A stretch of 64,000 nucleotides of DNA from Streptomyces sp. V2I9 (GTDB lineage Bacteria; Actinomycetota; Actinomycetes; Streptomycetales; Streptomycetaceae). The stretch lies in assembly GCF_030817475.1 (NCBI RefSeq), contig NZ_JAUSZJ010000002.1:434001-498000 (forward strand). The letters are read 5' to 3'. Under the pieces are notes generated by a model, which saw only the letters and a program-made list of their open reading frames with translations, ran no database searches and had not been told where the DNA came from. Below are positions 17,094 to 26,768 of the stretch, piece after piece. A program made the translations under genes and the position numbers. Each line of letters begins with the position of its first letter. Positions within the stretch are counted from its first letter, which is position 1.

Positions 17094-18653
17094 TCACCGG
17101 GCCGCCGGAGTGCGGTCGGACCGGAGGAGCTGGTCGACGGGTGCGTGGTCGTCGGTGAGGATCCGGGCGTCCCCCGTCCAGGCGGCGACGGTCTCTCCGG
17201 TGGCGATCCTCCAGCCGACGTTCCGGGCGTCCAGGGCCCGCTGGATCGCGCGGGCGTCGAGCGGCCGGCCGGAGGCGACCGCCACCAGGTTGCCGCCCAC
17301 GGTGGACGCGGTCGGGTCCAGGCCGATGTCCGCGGCCTTCCCGAGGAGCGCGACGTACGGGAAGGTCGCGGCGAGGGTGGCGACCTCGGCGCGGGCGAAG
17401 GCCAGTGCGCCGTGGTCGATGAGGTTGACGGCGTACAGGCCGTCCGTGTCGAGCGCCCGGCGTACGTCTGCCAGCGCCCGGGAGGTCGTGAGGTGCCATG
17501 GCACGCTGACGCCTCCGAAGGCGTCGCCGACGACCAGGTCGTGGCTCCCCTCCGCCAGCCTCCGCAGTCCCAGCCGGCCGTCCTCCACGCGTACGTCGAC
17601 GCCGGTGGCGGCGGGGCCCGGCGCGAGCAGATCGCGGTCGACGCGGACGACTCCCGCGTCGATCTCGGAGACGAGGCTGCGGGTGCCGGGGCGTACGGCG
17701 GCGAGGTAGCGGGGGAAGGTGAGGCCACCGCCCCCGATGTGGTGGGCGGTCAGCGGTTCGCCCTCGGGGAAGGCGGTGTCGACCACGGACGCGAGGGCGC
17801 GTACGTAGGCGAACTTCAGGTAGGTCGGGTCCTCGACGTCGACGTAGGAGTGACTCAGGCCGTCCAGGATCAGCGTGCGGCCGGTGGGCCGGTCGGGGTC
17901 CGCGATGACCCGTGCGCAGTGGTACCGGGTCTCCGCGTCGCAGCCGCCGGGTGCGAACCCGGTGGCGAGCGAGCCCGCGACGACCGTCGCCAGCGCGGCG
18001 GCCACGGCACGGCGGGCGCGGCGGGCCCGCCACCCGACCAGGGCGGCCGCGAGGACCAGCAGCGCTCCGAGGCCGATCAGGATGGAGCTGACGGGCAGCC
18101 GGGAGACCAGGACGAACCCGGTGAGGACGGTGCCGGCGATGGCTCCGCAGGTGCCCACGCCCGACAGCCGTCCCACGACGGTCCCGGTCTCCGCGAGGGT
18201 GGTGAGCCGCAGCTTCGTCACGAACGGGGTCACCGCGGAGAGCAGCGCGCCGGGCACCAGGAGGGTGGCCGACGCGACCAGCAGGAGCAGTGCCGGTGAC
18301 CACTGCGCGGTGGTGCGCAGCAGGAGCGGGGTGAGGGCGACGACCACGCCCGACCCACCGAGCGCCGGGGCGATGAGCAGGCGCGGATCGACCTGGTCCG
18401 CGAGGCGTCCGCCCAGCCAGGAGCCCAGCGCGATGGCGGTGAGGGCGACGCCGATCACCATCGTGCTGGTCTCCAGGGTGAGCCCGAGGTACGGGGCGAG
18501 CAGCCGCAGGGCGACGATCTCGACCACCAGGACCGCGGCCGACGCCCCGAACACGAGGGCCGCCGCGGCGCGGGACCCCAGCACGGGACCGCGGGGCGGG
18601 CCACCGGCAGCGGGCGGATCGTCGGTCACGGGAGAGGAGGGCGAGGTCGTCAC
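17094..18653 (-). CDS. membrane-fused spermidine synthase-like protein
   Basis: A 519-residue fusion of an N-terminal membrane region (about residues 25-235, seven to eight helices of the kind seen in fused MFS/spermidine synthases) with a C-terminal Rossmann methyltransferase fold of the polyamine aminopropyltransferase type (HHIGGGGLTFPRYL near 310, then an acidic VSEIDAGVV loop that would hold the donor). Related proteins are usually annotated spermidine synthases, but polyamine synthesis by this fused class is unproven. The frame extends further upstream; I prefer the GTG at 18653, preceded by GAGG, because the residues before it are low-complexity and outside the family. Confidence 0.82.
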   Translation of the reverse strand: MTTSPSSPVTDDPPAAGGPPRGPVLGSRAAAALVFGASAAVLVVEIVALRLLAPYLGLTLETSTMVIGVALTAIALGSWLGGRLADQVDPRLLIAPALGGSGVVVALTPLLLRTTAQWSPALLLLVASATLLVPGALLSAVTPFVTKLRLTTLAETGTVVGRLSGVGTCGAIAGTVLTGFVLVSRLPVSSILIGLGALLVLAAALVGWRARRARRAVAAALATVVAGSLATGFAPGGCDAETRYHCARVIADPDRPTGRTLILDGLSHSYVDVEDPTYLKFAYVRALASVVDTAFPEGEPLTAHHIGGGGLTFPRYLAAVRPGTRSLVSEIDAGVVRVDRDLLAPGPAATGVDVRVEDGRLGLRRLAEGSHDLVVGDAFGGVSVPWHLTTSRALADVRRALDTDGLYAVNLIDHGALAFARAEVATLAATFPYVALLGKAADIGLDPTASTVGGNLVAVASGRPLDARAIQRALDARNVGWRIATGETVAAWTGDARILTDDHAPVDQLLRSDRTPAAR

Positions 18654-19069
18654 CTCGGCATCCTCGCACGGGGCTGGCGGCCGAACTCCCGTCGTTCCAG
18701 GGGCTGAGCGCTCCGGCGCACCGGGTGGCCACCGTGCTGCGGAAGGGGCGCCGGCGGGCCGTGCGGTGCGCCCGCGCCCGGGCCGGTGGTCCGGTGAGCC
18801 GGTGTACGGAGACGAGGCGACCGCCACCGGAGCCGACCGGGGAGAGCCGGATGGCGTCGGGGACGCAGCGGACCGGTGCGAGGAGCCGGGGCGGGGAGAG
18901 CGGGTACCGGTTCAGGGAGCCGGCTTGCCGGTCCGCCGCTCCGACCGGCCCCCGTTTCACCCCGTCAGGAGGCGGATGCCGCGGGCTCCGGTGAGGATGA
19001 GGGGTGAATCACCCGGTAAACGGGGCAGGCGAGCGCAGAACCACGCAAGCCCGAGAAGGGACGCAGACC

Positions 19070-20431
19070 GTGGCACCACCCAGGATTCTTGTCGTCGGCG
19101 CCGGCTTCGCAGGCGTCGAGTGCGTACGCCGCCTGGAGCGCAGGCTCGCTCCGGGAGAGGCCCGGATCACGCTCGTCACACCGTTCTCGTACCAGCTGTA
19201 TCTGCCGCTGCTCCCCCAGGTGGCCTCCGGGGTGCTCACGCCGCAGTCCGTCGCGGTGTCGTTGCGCCGCAGCCGCCGCCACCGGACCAGGATCGTGCCG
19301 GGCGGGGCGATCGGCGTGGACCCGGAGGCGAAGGTCTGTGTGATCCGGAAGATCACGGACGAGATCGTGAACGAGCCGTACGACTACATCGTGCTGGCGG
19401 CCGGCAGCGTCACCCGGACCTTCGACATCCCCGGACTGCTGGACAACGCCCGCGGGATGAAGACCCTGGCCGAGGCCGCGTACGTCCGGGACCACGTGAT
19501 CGCCCAGCTCGATCTGGCGGACGCCAGCCAGGACGAGGCCGAGCGAGCCTCCCGGCTCCAGTTCGTGGTGGTCGGCGGAGGTTACGCCGGCACGGAGACG
19601 GCGGCCTGCCTCCAGCGGCTCACCACCAACGCGGTGAAGCACTATCCGCGGCTGGACCCCCGGCTGATCAAGTGGCATCTGATCGACATCGCGCCCAAGT
19701 TGATGCCGGAACTGGGCGACAAGCTGGGGCTCGCCGCCCTGGACGTGCTCCGCAAGCGGAACATCGAGGTCTCGCTCGGGGTCTCGATCGACAAGGCGGG
19801 ACCGGAGGAGGTCACCTTCACGGACGGCCGGGTGCTGCCCTGCCGCACACTGATCTGGACCGCCGGAGTGGCCGCCAGCCCGCTGATCGGGACGCTGGGA
19901 GCCGAGACGGTACGCGGCCGGCTCGCCGTCACCCCGCAGTTCACGCTGCCCGGCTCCGACGGCGTGTTCGCGGCAGGTGACGCGGCGGCGGTGCCCGACC
20001 TGGCCAAGGGCGACGGGGCGATCTGCCCGCCCACCGCGCAGCACGCCATGCGGCAGGGCAAGGTCCTGGCGGACAATCTGATCGCCTCGCTGCGCGGCCT
20101 GCCGCTGGAGGACTACGTCCACAAGGACCTGGGGCTCGTCGTGGACCTGGGGGGCAAGGACGCCGTGTCCAAGCCGCTGGGCATCGAACTGCGCGGGCTG
20201 CCGGCGCAGGCGGTGGCGCGGGGCTACCACTGGTCGGCCCTGCGGACGAACGTGGCGAAGACGCGGGTCATGACGAACTGGCTGCTGAACGCGGTCGCCG
20301 GCGACGACTTCGTACGGACCGGCTTCCAGTCCCGCAAACCGGCGACGCTGCGGGACTTCGAGTACACGGACGCCTATCTGACGCCGGAGCAGGTCAAGGA
20401 GCACACCGCGTCGGCGGTCGTCGAGCACTGA
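19070..20431 (+). CDS. type II NADH dehydrogenase (NDH-2) family
   Basis: A 453-residue FAD protein of the NDH-2 family, which moves electrons from NADH to menaquinone at the inner membrane face without pumping protons. GAGFAG for FAD is at residues 10-15, a second dinucleotide motif VVGGGYAGTE lies near 165, and the C-terminal FAD contact GVFAAGDAA is near 300. Two starts are possible: GTG 19004 (site AGGATGAGG) and GTG 19070 (site GAGAAGGG). I chose 19070 because the Rossmann strand begins within five residues, as in most family members. The tail lacks an obvious transmembrane helix, so membrane contact would be peripheral. Confidence 0.87.
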   Translation: MAPPRILVVGAGFAGVECVRRLERRLAPGEARITLVTPFSYQLYLPLLPQVASGVLTPQSVAVSLRRSRRHRTRIVPGGAIGVDPEAKVCVIRKITDEIVNEPYDYIVLAAGSVTRTFDIPGLLDNARGMKTLAEAAYVRDHVIAQLDLADASQDEAERASRLQFVVVGGGYAGTETAACLQRLTTNAVKHYPRLDPRLIKWHLIDIAPKLMPELGDKLGLAALDVLRKRNIEVSLGVSIDKAGPEEVTFTDGRVLPCRTLIWTAGVAASPLIGTLGAETVRGRLAVTPQFTLPGSDGVFAAGDAAAVPDLAKGDGAICPPTAQHAMRQGKVLADNLIASLRGLPLEDYVHKDLGLVVDLGGKDAVSKPLGIELRGLPAQAVARGYHWSALRTNVAKTRVMTNWLLNAVAGDDFVRTGFQSRKPATLRDFEYTDAYLTPEQVKEHTASAVVEH

Positions 20432-20448
20432 GCCGCCGCAGGCGGTAC

Positions 20449-20480
20449 GAGCGCGTCCCGGATCGCACCGGGGCGCGCTC
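20449..20480. terminator. hairpin between convergent genes
   Basis: A 13-bp stem (20449-20461 with 20468-20480, one G-T pair) and six-base loop between the NDH-2 gene and the convergent DNA ligase, overlapping the ligase stop. Confidence 0.55.
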
Positions 20481-22013
20481 ACGGCTGCCGGGACAGGACC
20501 GTCTCCACGGTGTCGGCCTCCCGGGCGGTCTTGTCCTCCCGGTAGCGCAGGACGCGCGCGAAGCGCAGGGCGACCCCGGCGGGGTAGCGGGTGGAGCGCT
20601 GGAGACCGTCGTAGGCGATCTCGACGACGAGTTCCGGGCGTACGGTGACGACGTGGCCGTCGTCCCCGGTGGCCAGCTCGCCCAGCTTCTCGGTCTGCCA
20701 GTCCAGCAGGGCGTCGGTGAGCCCCTTGAAGGTCTTGCCGAGCATCGCGAACGTACCGTCGGGCCTGCGGGCGCCCAGGTGCAGGTTGGAGAGCTTGCCG
20801 GTGCGGCGGCCGCTGCCCCGCTCCACGGCGAGCACGACCAGGTCCAGGGTGTGCACCGGCTTCACCTTCAGCCAGGACGCGCCCCGGCGGCCCGCGTTGT
20901 AGGCGGCGGTCAGGCCCTTGACGACGACGCCCTCGTGGCCGCGTTCCAGGGTGGCGGCGGCGAACGCCTCGGCCGCCGCGCGGGCCTCCGGGTCGTCCGG
21001 GTCGGCCACCAGGGTGCGGCGGACGCGCAGCCCCTCCGGGACGAGCCGGTCCAGGGCGGCGTGGCGGTCGGCGAAGGGCAGGTCGAGCAGGTCCTCGTCG
21101 TCGACGAGGAGCGCGTCGAAGAAGACAGGGACGACGGGGACGTGCGCCGCCGCCCCGGCCACGTCCCGCCGGGAGCCCACCCTGGAGGCGGTCTCCTGGA
21201 AGGGGCGGGGGCGGCCGTCCTCCCCCGGGGCGATCACCTCGCCGTCCAGGATGAAGCGGTCGGCCGGGAGCGCCATGACGGCGGCGACGAGTTCGGGCAG
21301 CCGGACGGTGATGTCGTCGAGGGTCCGGGTGTAGGCGCGGACCAGGTCGCCGTCGCGGTGGACCTGCACGCGGATGCCGTCGAGCTTCTCCTCGACGGCG
21401 CACGGGCCCAGTCTGTCCAGGGCGTCCTCGACCGAGGCTGCGGTGTGTGCGAGCATCGGCTGGACGGGCCGCCCGACGGTGAGCCGGAACTCCCCCAGCG
21501 CCTCGGGGCCTTGCGCGAGGAGGACGCGGGCGACCTCCTGGAGAGATCCGGCGAGCATCACAGCGCGCCGGACGTCGGCGGGCGGGGCTTCGGCTGCGCG
21601 GGCCAGGGCGTCGGCGGCGAGGGCGTCCAGGGCCCCCTGGCGCACCTCGCCGGTCAGCAGGGCCCGCAGGAAACGCTGTTCGTCCTCGGTGGCGGCGGCG
21701 AACAGGGCGCGCAGGTGCTCCTTGCGCCGCTCCCGGGAGCCGGGTCCGGAGAGGGCCGCGAGGGCGGTCAGCGCGGCGTCGGTGCCGGTGACGGTGAGGG
21801 TGGGTTCCGAGGCGGGTTCGACGGGGTCCCCGAGCTGCGCCACCCGACCCCGATCCGGCCCTGGGGCAGCCGTCCGGCGAGGTAGGGGATGACGACAGGG
21901 ACGTCCTCGGGGCCGGCGTCGCGGAAGAGACCGGCGAGGAGCGCCACCTTCTTGGACCGGGCGGAGGTGGCGGCGACCTCCAGGGACACCTGGGCGAGCT
22001 CGGCGAGCAGCAT
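20479..22013 (-). pseudogene. ATP-dependent DNA ligase, frameshifted
   Basis: A ligase of about 510 residues, split by one base. The first part starts at 22013 ([17 protein letters not shown]...) and reads to PQGRIGVGW near 21850. The rest continues in another frame from [13 protein letters not shown] to the stop at 20479. One missing base near 21845-21849 would join them exactly at the normal linker. The second part alone holds the adenylation domain with active-site Lys in VEEKLDGIR and the OB-fold, 454 residues, and could start at a GTG at 21843 with much of the N-terminal DNA-binding domain still present. Such ligases act in repair beside the NAD-dependent LigA. Sequencing error is a real alternative to a lesion. 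Confidence 0.85.
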
Positions 22014-22102
22014 GCGCCCATGGTGCTACGGGACGGAGTCCGCCGCCCGCCCGTACGGCTCCGGGCGCGCCGCCCGCCGTGGAGGACCGGTGCGGCGGGG
22101 CG

Positions 22103-22894
22103 TCACAGGAAGTTGAGGGCGGCGGCCCCGCCGACGCCTCCGAGGATCATGAAGAGGGGCATCAGCACCTTCATCTCCACCCAGCTGCCGGCCCGGAAGC
22201 GCAGGGCCTTCGGCGGGCCGAGCGGGTACCAGCGCTTGCGGCCGATCGGGATGGGCCACAGGATCGGGCAGCCCGAGACGGTCAGGGCGTCGCCGATGTC
22301 GTGGACGAGGGCGCCCAGCACGATGGGCAGGCCCAGCCACAGGTACTCCTGGCCGGGTGCGTCGAACAGCCAGTCGGCCCCGTTGCCGGGCTTGTCCAGG
22401 ACGCCCGCGAGGATCCAGGCGCTGGTCGCGCCGAGCAGCCACACGAGGACGTCGCTGGAGACGCGGGCGGCCCGCCACAGCAGGCCCTCGACCGCGAGCA
22501 CGAGGTGGACGAAGAGGATCGCCAGGACGGCCCAGCGGCCTCCGGTGATCGCGGCAGCGGAACATCCGCCGCCGACCAGGACGGCCCACAGCCAGGTGTG
22601 GGTCAGGGTGCGGTGTCCGCCGGTGCGGCGGGGATCGCCGGCGCTCTTGGTGGCCTTGTAGACGGCGTAGGAGAGCTTGTCGACGATCTCGCAGAGGGCC
22701 TTGGAGACCGGGCCGAAGGCGCGCGAGATGGTCGCGGACTTGTGGTCGAGGTCGGGGGCGAGCGCGGCTCCCGCGCAGATCAGCGCCCCGACGACGAGGA
22801 CGGGCCAGGGCATCGCGTAGCCCGCCGCGGTGGCGGCCGCGCCCACCCCCAGCCAGGCCGCCGCCCCGGACAGCGAGTGTGCCGGTCCCATCAT
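22103..22894 (-). CDS. YdjM-type membrane-bound metal-dependent hydrolase
   Basis: A 263-residue integral membrane protein of the LexA-binding YdjM/DUF457 family, annotated as inner-membrane metal-dependent hydrolases. Family marks are visible: HSLSG near residue 5, [11 protein letters not shown] near 40, HRTLTHTWL near 85 and a late VHDIGDALT near 190. The His and Asp residues would bind metal. Four to five hydrophobic helices follow the first segment. Start is one of two consecutive ATGs (22894 or 22891) after GGGAAAAG. It is divergent from the helicase gene, 139 bases away. The biological substrate of the family is unknown. Confidence 0.85.
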   Translation of the reverse strand: MMGPAHSLSGAAAWLGVGAAATAAGYAMPWPVLVVGALICAGAALAPDLDHKSATISRAFGPVSKALCEIVDKLSYAVYKATKSAGDPRRTGGHRTLTHTWLWAVLVGGGCSAAAITGGRWAVLAILFVHLVLAVEGLLWRAARVSSDVLVWLLGATSAWILAGVLDKPGNGADWLFDAPGQEYLWLGLPIVLGALVHDIGDALTVSGCPILWPIPIGRKRWYPLGPPKALRFRAGSWVEMKVLMPLFMILGGVGGAAALNFL

Positions 22895-23033
22895 GGTCTT
22901 TTCCCGCCCCCAGTGTCGCGTGCGCCCGTCACCGTCACGGAGCGGGCAGGTTGAGGACCGCAGCGTATCGCCCATGATCTTGGTCGCGTCGGCCGGTTCC
23001 CTCATCCGGGCGGAAGACAGGCAAGATGGGGGC

Positions 23034-25547
23034 GTGACCCTCATCGACCAGCTTCCCCAGACCGCCGACCCGGACGCCCTCTTCGAGGCCTTCTCCTCAT
23101 GGACCGAGAGCCAGGGCATCACGATGTACCCGGCTCAGGAGGAGGCGCTGATCGAGGTGGTCTCCGGGGCGAACGTGATCCTTTCCACCCCGACCGGCTC
23201 GGGCAAGAGCCTGGTGGCGGCGGGGGCGCACTTCACGGCGCTGGCGCAGGACAAGGTCACCTTCTACACGGCCCCGATCAAGGCGCTGGTGTCGGAGAAG
23301 TTCTTCGACCTGTGCAAGCTGTTCGGCACCGAGAACGTCGGCATGCTCACCGGCGACGCCTCGGTCAACGCGGACGCCCCGGTGATCTGCTGTACGGCCG
23401 AGGTGCTGGCCTCCATCGCGCTGCGCGACGGTAAGTACGCCGACATCGGCCAGGTCGTGATGGACGAGTTCCACTTCTACGCCGAGCCCGACCGGGGCTG
23501 GGCCTGGCAGATCCCGCTGCTGGAGCTGCCGCAGGCGCAGTTCGTGCTGATGTCGGCGACGCTCGGCGACGTCTCGATGTTCGAGAAGGACCTGACCCGG
23601 CGCACCGGCCGCCCCACCTCCGTGGTGCGCTCGGCGACCCGTCCGGTGCCGCTCAGTTACGAGTACCGCTTCACGCCGATCACCGAGACGCTGACCGAGC
23701 TGCTGGACACCCGGCAGTCGCCGGTCTACATCGTGCACTTCACGCAGGCGGCGGCCGTCGAGCGGGCGCAGTCGCTGATGAGCATCAACATGTGCACCAA
23801 GGAGGAGAAGGAGAAGATCGCCGATCTGATCGGCAGCTTCCGCTTCACCACCAAGTTCGGCCAGAACCTCTCCCGTTACGTACGCCACGGCATCGGGGTG
23901 CACCACGCGGGGATGCTGCCCAAGTACCGGCGGCTGGTGGAGAAGCTGGCCCAGGCGGGGCTGTTGAAGGTGATCTGCGGGACGGACACGCTCGGCGTCG
24001 GCGTCAACGTCCCCATCCGCACGGTGCTGTTCACGGCGCTCACCAAGTACGACGGCACCCGGGTGCGGACGCTGCGGGCGCGGGAGTTCCACCAGATCGC
24101 GGGCCGGGCCGGGCGGGCCGGGTTCGACACGGCGGGCTTCGTGGTGGCGCAGGCCCCCGAGCACGTCATCGAGAACGAGAAGGCCGTCAAGAAGGCGGGC
24201 GACGACCCGAAGAAGAAGCGCAAGGTGGTCCGGAAGAAGGCTCCGGAGGGCTTCGTCGCCTGGTCGGAGACCACCTTCGACAAGCTCATCCAGTCCGAAC
24301 CGGAGCCGCTGACCTCCCGCTTCCGGGTGACGCACACCATGCTGCTGGCGGTCATCGCCCGGCCGGGCAACGCGTTCGAGGCGATGCGGCACCTGCTGGA
24401 GGACAACCACGAGCCGCGCCGGGCGCAGCTGCGGCACATCCGGCGGGCCATCGCCATCTACCGCTCGCTGCTGGACGGCGGGGTGGTGGAGCAGTTGGAG
24501 ACGCCGGACGCCGAGGGCCGGATCGTGCGGCTGACGGTCGACCTCCAGCAGGACTTCGCGCTGAACCAGCCGCTGTCCACGTTCGCGCTGGCCGCGTTCG
24601 ACCTGCTGGACGCCGAGTCCCCCTCGTACGCGCTGGACATGGTCTCGGTCGTGGAGTCGACGCTGGACGACCCCCGGCAGATCCTGGCCGCGCAGCAGAA
24701 CAAGGCGCGCGGCGAGGCCGTGGGGCAGATGAAGGCGGACGGGGTCGAGTACGAGGAGCGGATGGAGCGGCTCCAGGAGGTCACGTACCCGAAGCCACTG
24801 AGCGAGCTGCTGTGGCACGCGTACGACGTGTACCGCACGAGCCACCCGTGGGTGAACGACCACCCGGTGTCGCCGAAGTCGGTGATCCGCGACATGTACG
24901 AACGGGCCATGACCTTCACGGAGTTCACCTCGCACTACGAGCTGGCGCGGACCGAGGGCATCGTGCTGCGGTATCTGGCGAGCGCGTACAAGGCGCTGGA
25001 GCACACGATCCCGGACGACGTGAAGTCGGAGGACCTCCAGGACCTGATCTCCTGGCTCGGGGAGATGGTGCGCCAGGTGGACTCCAGTCTGCTGGACGAG
25101 TGGGAGCAGCTGGCCAACCCCGAGGTGGAGACCGCCGAGCAGGCTCAGGAGAAGGCGGACGAGGTCAAGCCGGTCACGGCCAACCCGCGCGCCTTCCGGG
25201 TGCTGGTGCGCAACGCGATGTTCCGGCGGGTGGAGCTGGCCGCGCTGGACCGGGCCGGCGCGCTGGGCGAGCTGGACGGCGACTCCGGGTGGGACGAGGA
25301 CGCGTGGGGCGAGGCCCTGGACGCGTACTGGGACGCGCACGAGGAGATCGGTACCGGGCCGGACGCGCGCGGTCCGAAGCTGCTGAAGATCGAGGAGGAC
25401 CCGGCGCACGGGCTGTGGCGGGTCTGGCAGGCGTTCGCCGACCCGGCGGGCGATCATGACTGGGGCATCCAGGCCGAGGTGGACCTCGCGGCGTCCGACG
25501 AGGAGGGCCGGGCGGTCGTCCGGGTCACCGAGGTCGGCCGGCTGTGA
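23034..25547 (+). CDS. Ski2-like DEAD/DEAH helicase, DUF3516
   Basis: An 837-residue superfamily 2 helicase. The motor motifs are complete: motif I STPTGSGKS near residue 51, DEFH (motif II) near 143, SAT near 173 and motif VI QIAGRAGRAG near 353. A Lys-rich stretch (KKKRKVVRKK) follows near 385, and the C-terminal half is the DUF3516 domain found with this helicase in actinobacteria. It probably unwinds or remodels RNA. The GTG at 23034 is chosen because the conserved sequence begins there and GATGGGGG precedes it. Confidence 0.9.
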   Translation: MTLIDQLPQTADPDALFEAFSSWTESQGITMYPAQEEALIEVVSGANVILSTPTGSGKSLVAAGAHFTALAQDKVTFYTAPIKALVSEKFFDLCKLFGTENVGMLTGDASVNADAPVICCTAEVLASIALRDGKYADIGQVVMDEFHFYAEPDRGWAWQIPLLELPQAQFVLMSATLGDVSMFEKDLTRRTGRPTSVVRSATRPVPLSYEYRFTPITETLTELLDTRQSPVYIVHFTQAAAVERAQSLMSINMCTKEEKEKIADLIGSFRFTTKFGQNLSRYVRHGIGVHHAGMLPKYRRLVEKLAQAGLLKVICGTDTLGVGVNVPIRTVLFTALTKYDGTRVRTLRAREFHQIAGRAGRAGFDTAGFVVAQAPEHVIENEKAVKKAGDDPKKKRKVVRKKAPEGFVAWSETTFDKLIQSEPEPLTSRFRVTHTMLLAVIARPGNAFEAMRHLLEDNHEPRRAQLRHIRRAIAIYRSLLDGGVVEQLETPDAEGRIVRLTVDLQQDFALNQPLSTFALAAFDLLDAESPSYALDMVSVVESTLDDPRQILAAQQNKARGEAVGQMKADGVEYEERMERLQEVTYPKPLSELLWHAYDVYRTSHPWVNDHPVSPKSVIRDMYERAMTFTEFTSHYELARTEGIVLRYLASAYKALEHTIPDDVKSEDLQDLISWLGEMVRQVDSSLLDEWEQLANPEVETAEQAQEKADEVKPVTANPRAFRVLVRNAMFRRVELAALDRAGALGELDGDSGWDEDAWGEALDAYWDAHEEIGTGPDARGPKLLKIEEDPAHGLWRVWQAFADPAGDHDWGIQAEVDLAASDEEGRAVVRVTEVGRL

Positions 25548-25581
25548 GCGCACGCGTGATGTGGGAGCGGAGAGGTACGGC

Positions 25582-26457
25582 ATGACGAATCCGGCGGAGC
25601 GCCTGGTCGACCTTCTCGACCTGGAGCGGATCGAGGTCGACATCTTCCGGGGCCGCAGCCCCGAGGAGTCTCTGCAACGGGTCTTCGGCGGGCAGGTCGC
25701 GGGCCAGGCGCTGGTGGCGGCGGGCCGGACCACCGACGGGGACCGGCCGGTGCACTCGCTGCACGCCTACTTCCTGCGGCCGGGACGGCCGGGCGTGCCG
25801 ATCGTGTACCAGGTGGAGCGGGTACGGGACGGGCGGTCCTTCACCACACGGAGGGTCACAGCCGTCCAGGAAGGCCGGACGATCTTCAATCTGACGGCGT
25901 CCTTCCACCGCCCCGAGGAGGCCGGGTTCGAGCACCAGCTGCCGCCGGCCAGGATCGTCCCGGACCCGGAGGAGCTGCCGACGGTCGCGGAGGAGGTGCG
26001 CGAGCACCTGGGCGCGCTGCCGGACGCGCTGGAGCGGATGGCCCGGCGGCAGCCGTTCGACATCCGTTACGTGGACCGGCTGCGCTGGACGCGGGAGGAG
26101 GTCGAGGACGCGGACCCGCGGAGCGCGGTGTGGATGCGGGCGGTGGGGCCGCTGGGCGACGACCCGCTGGTGCACACCTGCGCGCTGACGTACGCGAGCG
26201 ACATGACGCTGCTGGACGCGGTCCGCATCCCGGTGGAGCCGCTGTGGGGCCCGCGCGGCTATGACCTTGCCTCCTTGGACCACGCGATGTGGTTCCACCG
26301 GCCGTTCCGGGCGGACGAGTGGTTCCTGTACGACCAGGAGTCGCCGATCGCCACGGGGGGCCGGGGGCTGGCGCGGGGCCGGATCTACGACCGGTCGGGG
26401 CAGCTGCTGGTGTCGGTGGTGCAGGAGGGGCTGTTCCGGCGGCTGGACCGGCCGTAG
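25582..26457 (+). CDS. tesB: acyl-CoA thioesterase II
   Basis: A 291-residue TesB-type thioesterase that hydrolyses acyl-CoA to free acid and CoA in the cytoplasm. Two hotdog domains are present. The second carries the expected catalytic set: Asp in SLDHAMWFHRPF near 235, a Ser/Thr downstream and Gln in VVQEGLFR near the end. The TLLDAV block is also typical. The length equals that of E. coli TesB. A GGAGAGG site precedes the ATG. It lies 34 bases after the helicase stop on the same strand and may be cotranscribed. Confidence 0.9.
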   Translation: MTNPAERLVDLLDLERIEVDIFRGRSPEESLQRVFGGQVAGQALVAAGRTTDGDRPVHSLHAYFLRPGRPGVPIVYQVERVRDGRSFTTRRVTAVQEGRTIFNLTASFHRPEEAGFEHQLPPARIVPDPEELPTVAEEVREHLGALPDALERMARRQPFDIRYVDRLRWTREEVEDADPRSAVWMRAVGPLGDDPLVHTCALTYASDMTLLDAVRIPVEPLWGPRGYDLASLDHAMWFHRPFRADEWFLYDQESPIATGGRGLARGRIYDRSGQLLVSVVQEGLFRRLDRP

Positions 26458-26464
26458 CGGCGCT

Positions 26465-26719
26465 TCACGTGCCCGGCAGCGGGTCCTGCTCGACCTCGTG
26501 GCGGCGGGTGCGGATGTCCGGGGGCGCGGGGTGCAGCTTGGCGTCGCAGGACGGTCCGAGGCCGGCGCGGCGCGAGTCGGCCCCGGTGAGGGGGCGGCCG
26601 CAGAGGCGGCAGCGGACGAGGCGGCGGCGTTCGGGGGCCCCGTCGTCGGGGTCCGTCTCCGCGCGAACCGCTGCGTCGGCTCCGGGCAGCGGCTCGGGGA
26701 AGGCATCGGAAGTGTCCAC
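26465..26719 (-). CDS. small zinc-ribbon protein, DUF6011-like
   Basis: An 84-residue protein whose centre reads CRLCGRPLTGADSRRAGLG-PSC, a pattern of two CxxC-like half-sites typical of DUF6011, often seen as a short zinc-binding tail in actinobacterial proteins. The N-terminus is acidic and the C-terminus charged. The GTG start at 26719 with GGGAGGA before it is preferred to the longer frame, whose extra residues are antisense to the GH15 region. Its role is unknown. Confidence 0.75.
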   Translation of the reverse strand: MDTSDAFPEPLPGADAAVRAETDPDDGAPERRRLVRCRLCGRPLTGADSRRAGLGPSCDAKLHPAPPDIRTRRHEVEQDPLPGT

Positions 26720-26768
26720 GCCCCGATCCTCCCAGAGGGCCTGAGGCGGTCCGCGCGGGCGGCCGGCC

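Noticed and set aside
18965..22021. 1018-codon minus-strand frame over NDH-2 and ligase
   Set aside because: It crosses two recognised genes and both its halves are low-complexity. A GC-frame shadow.
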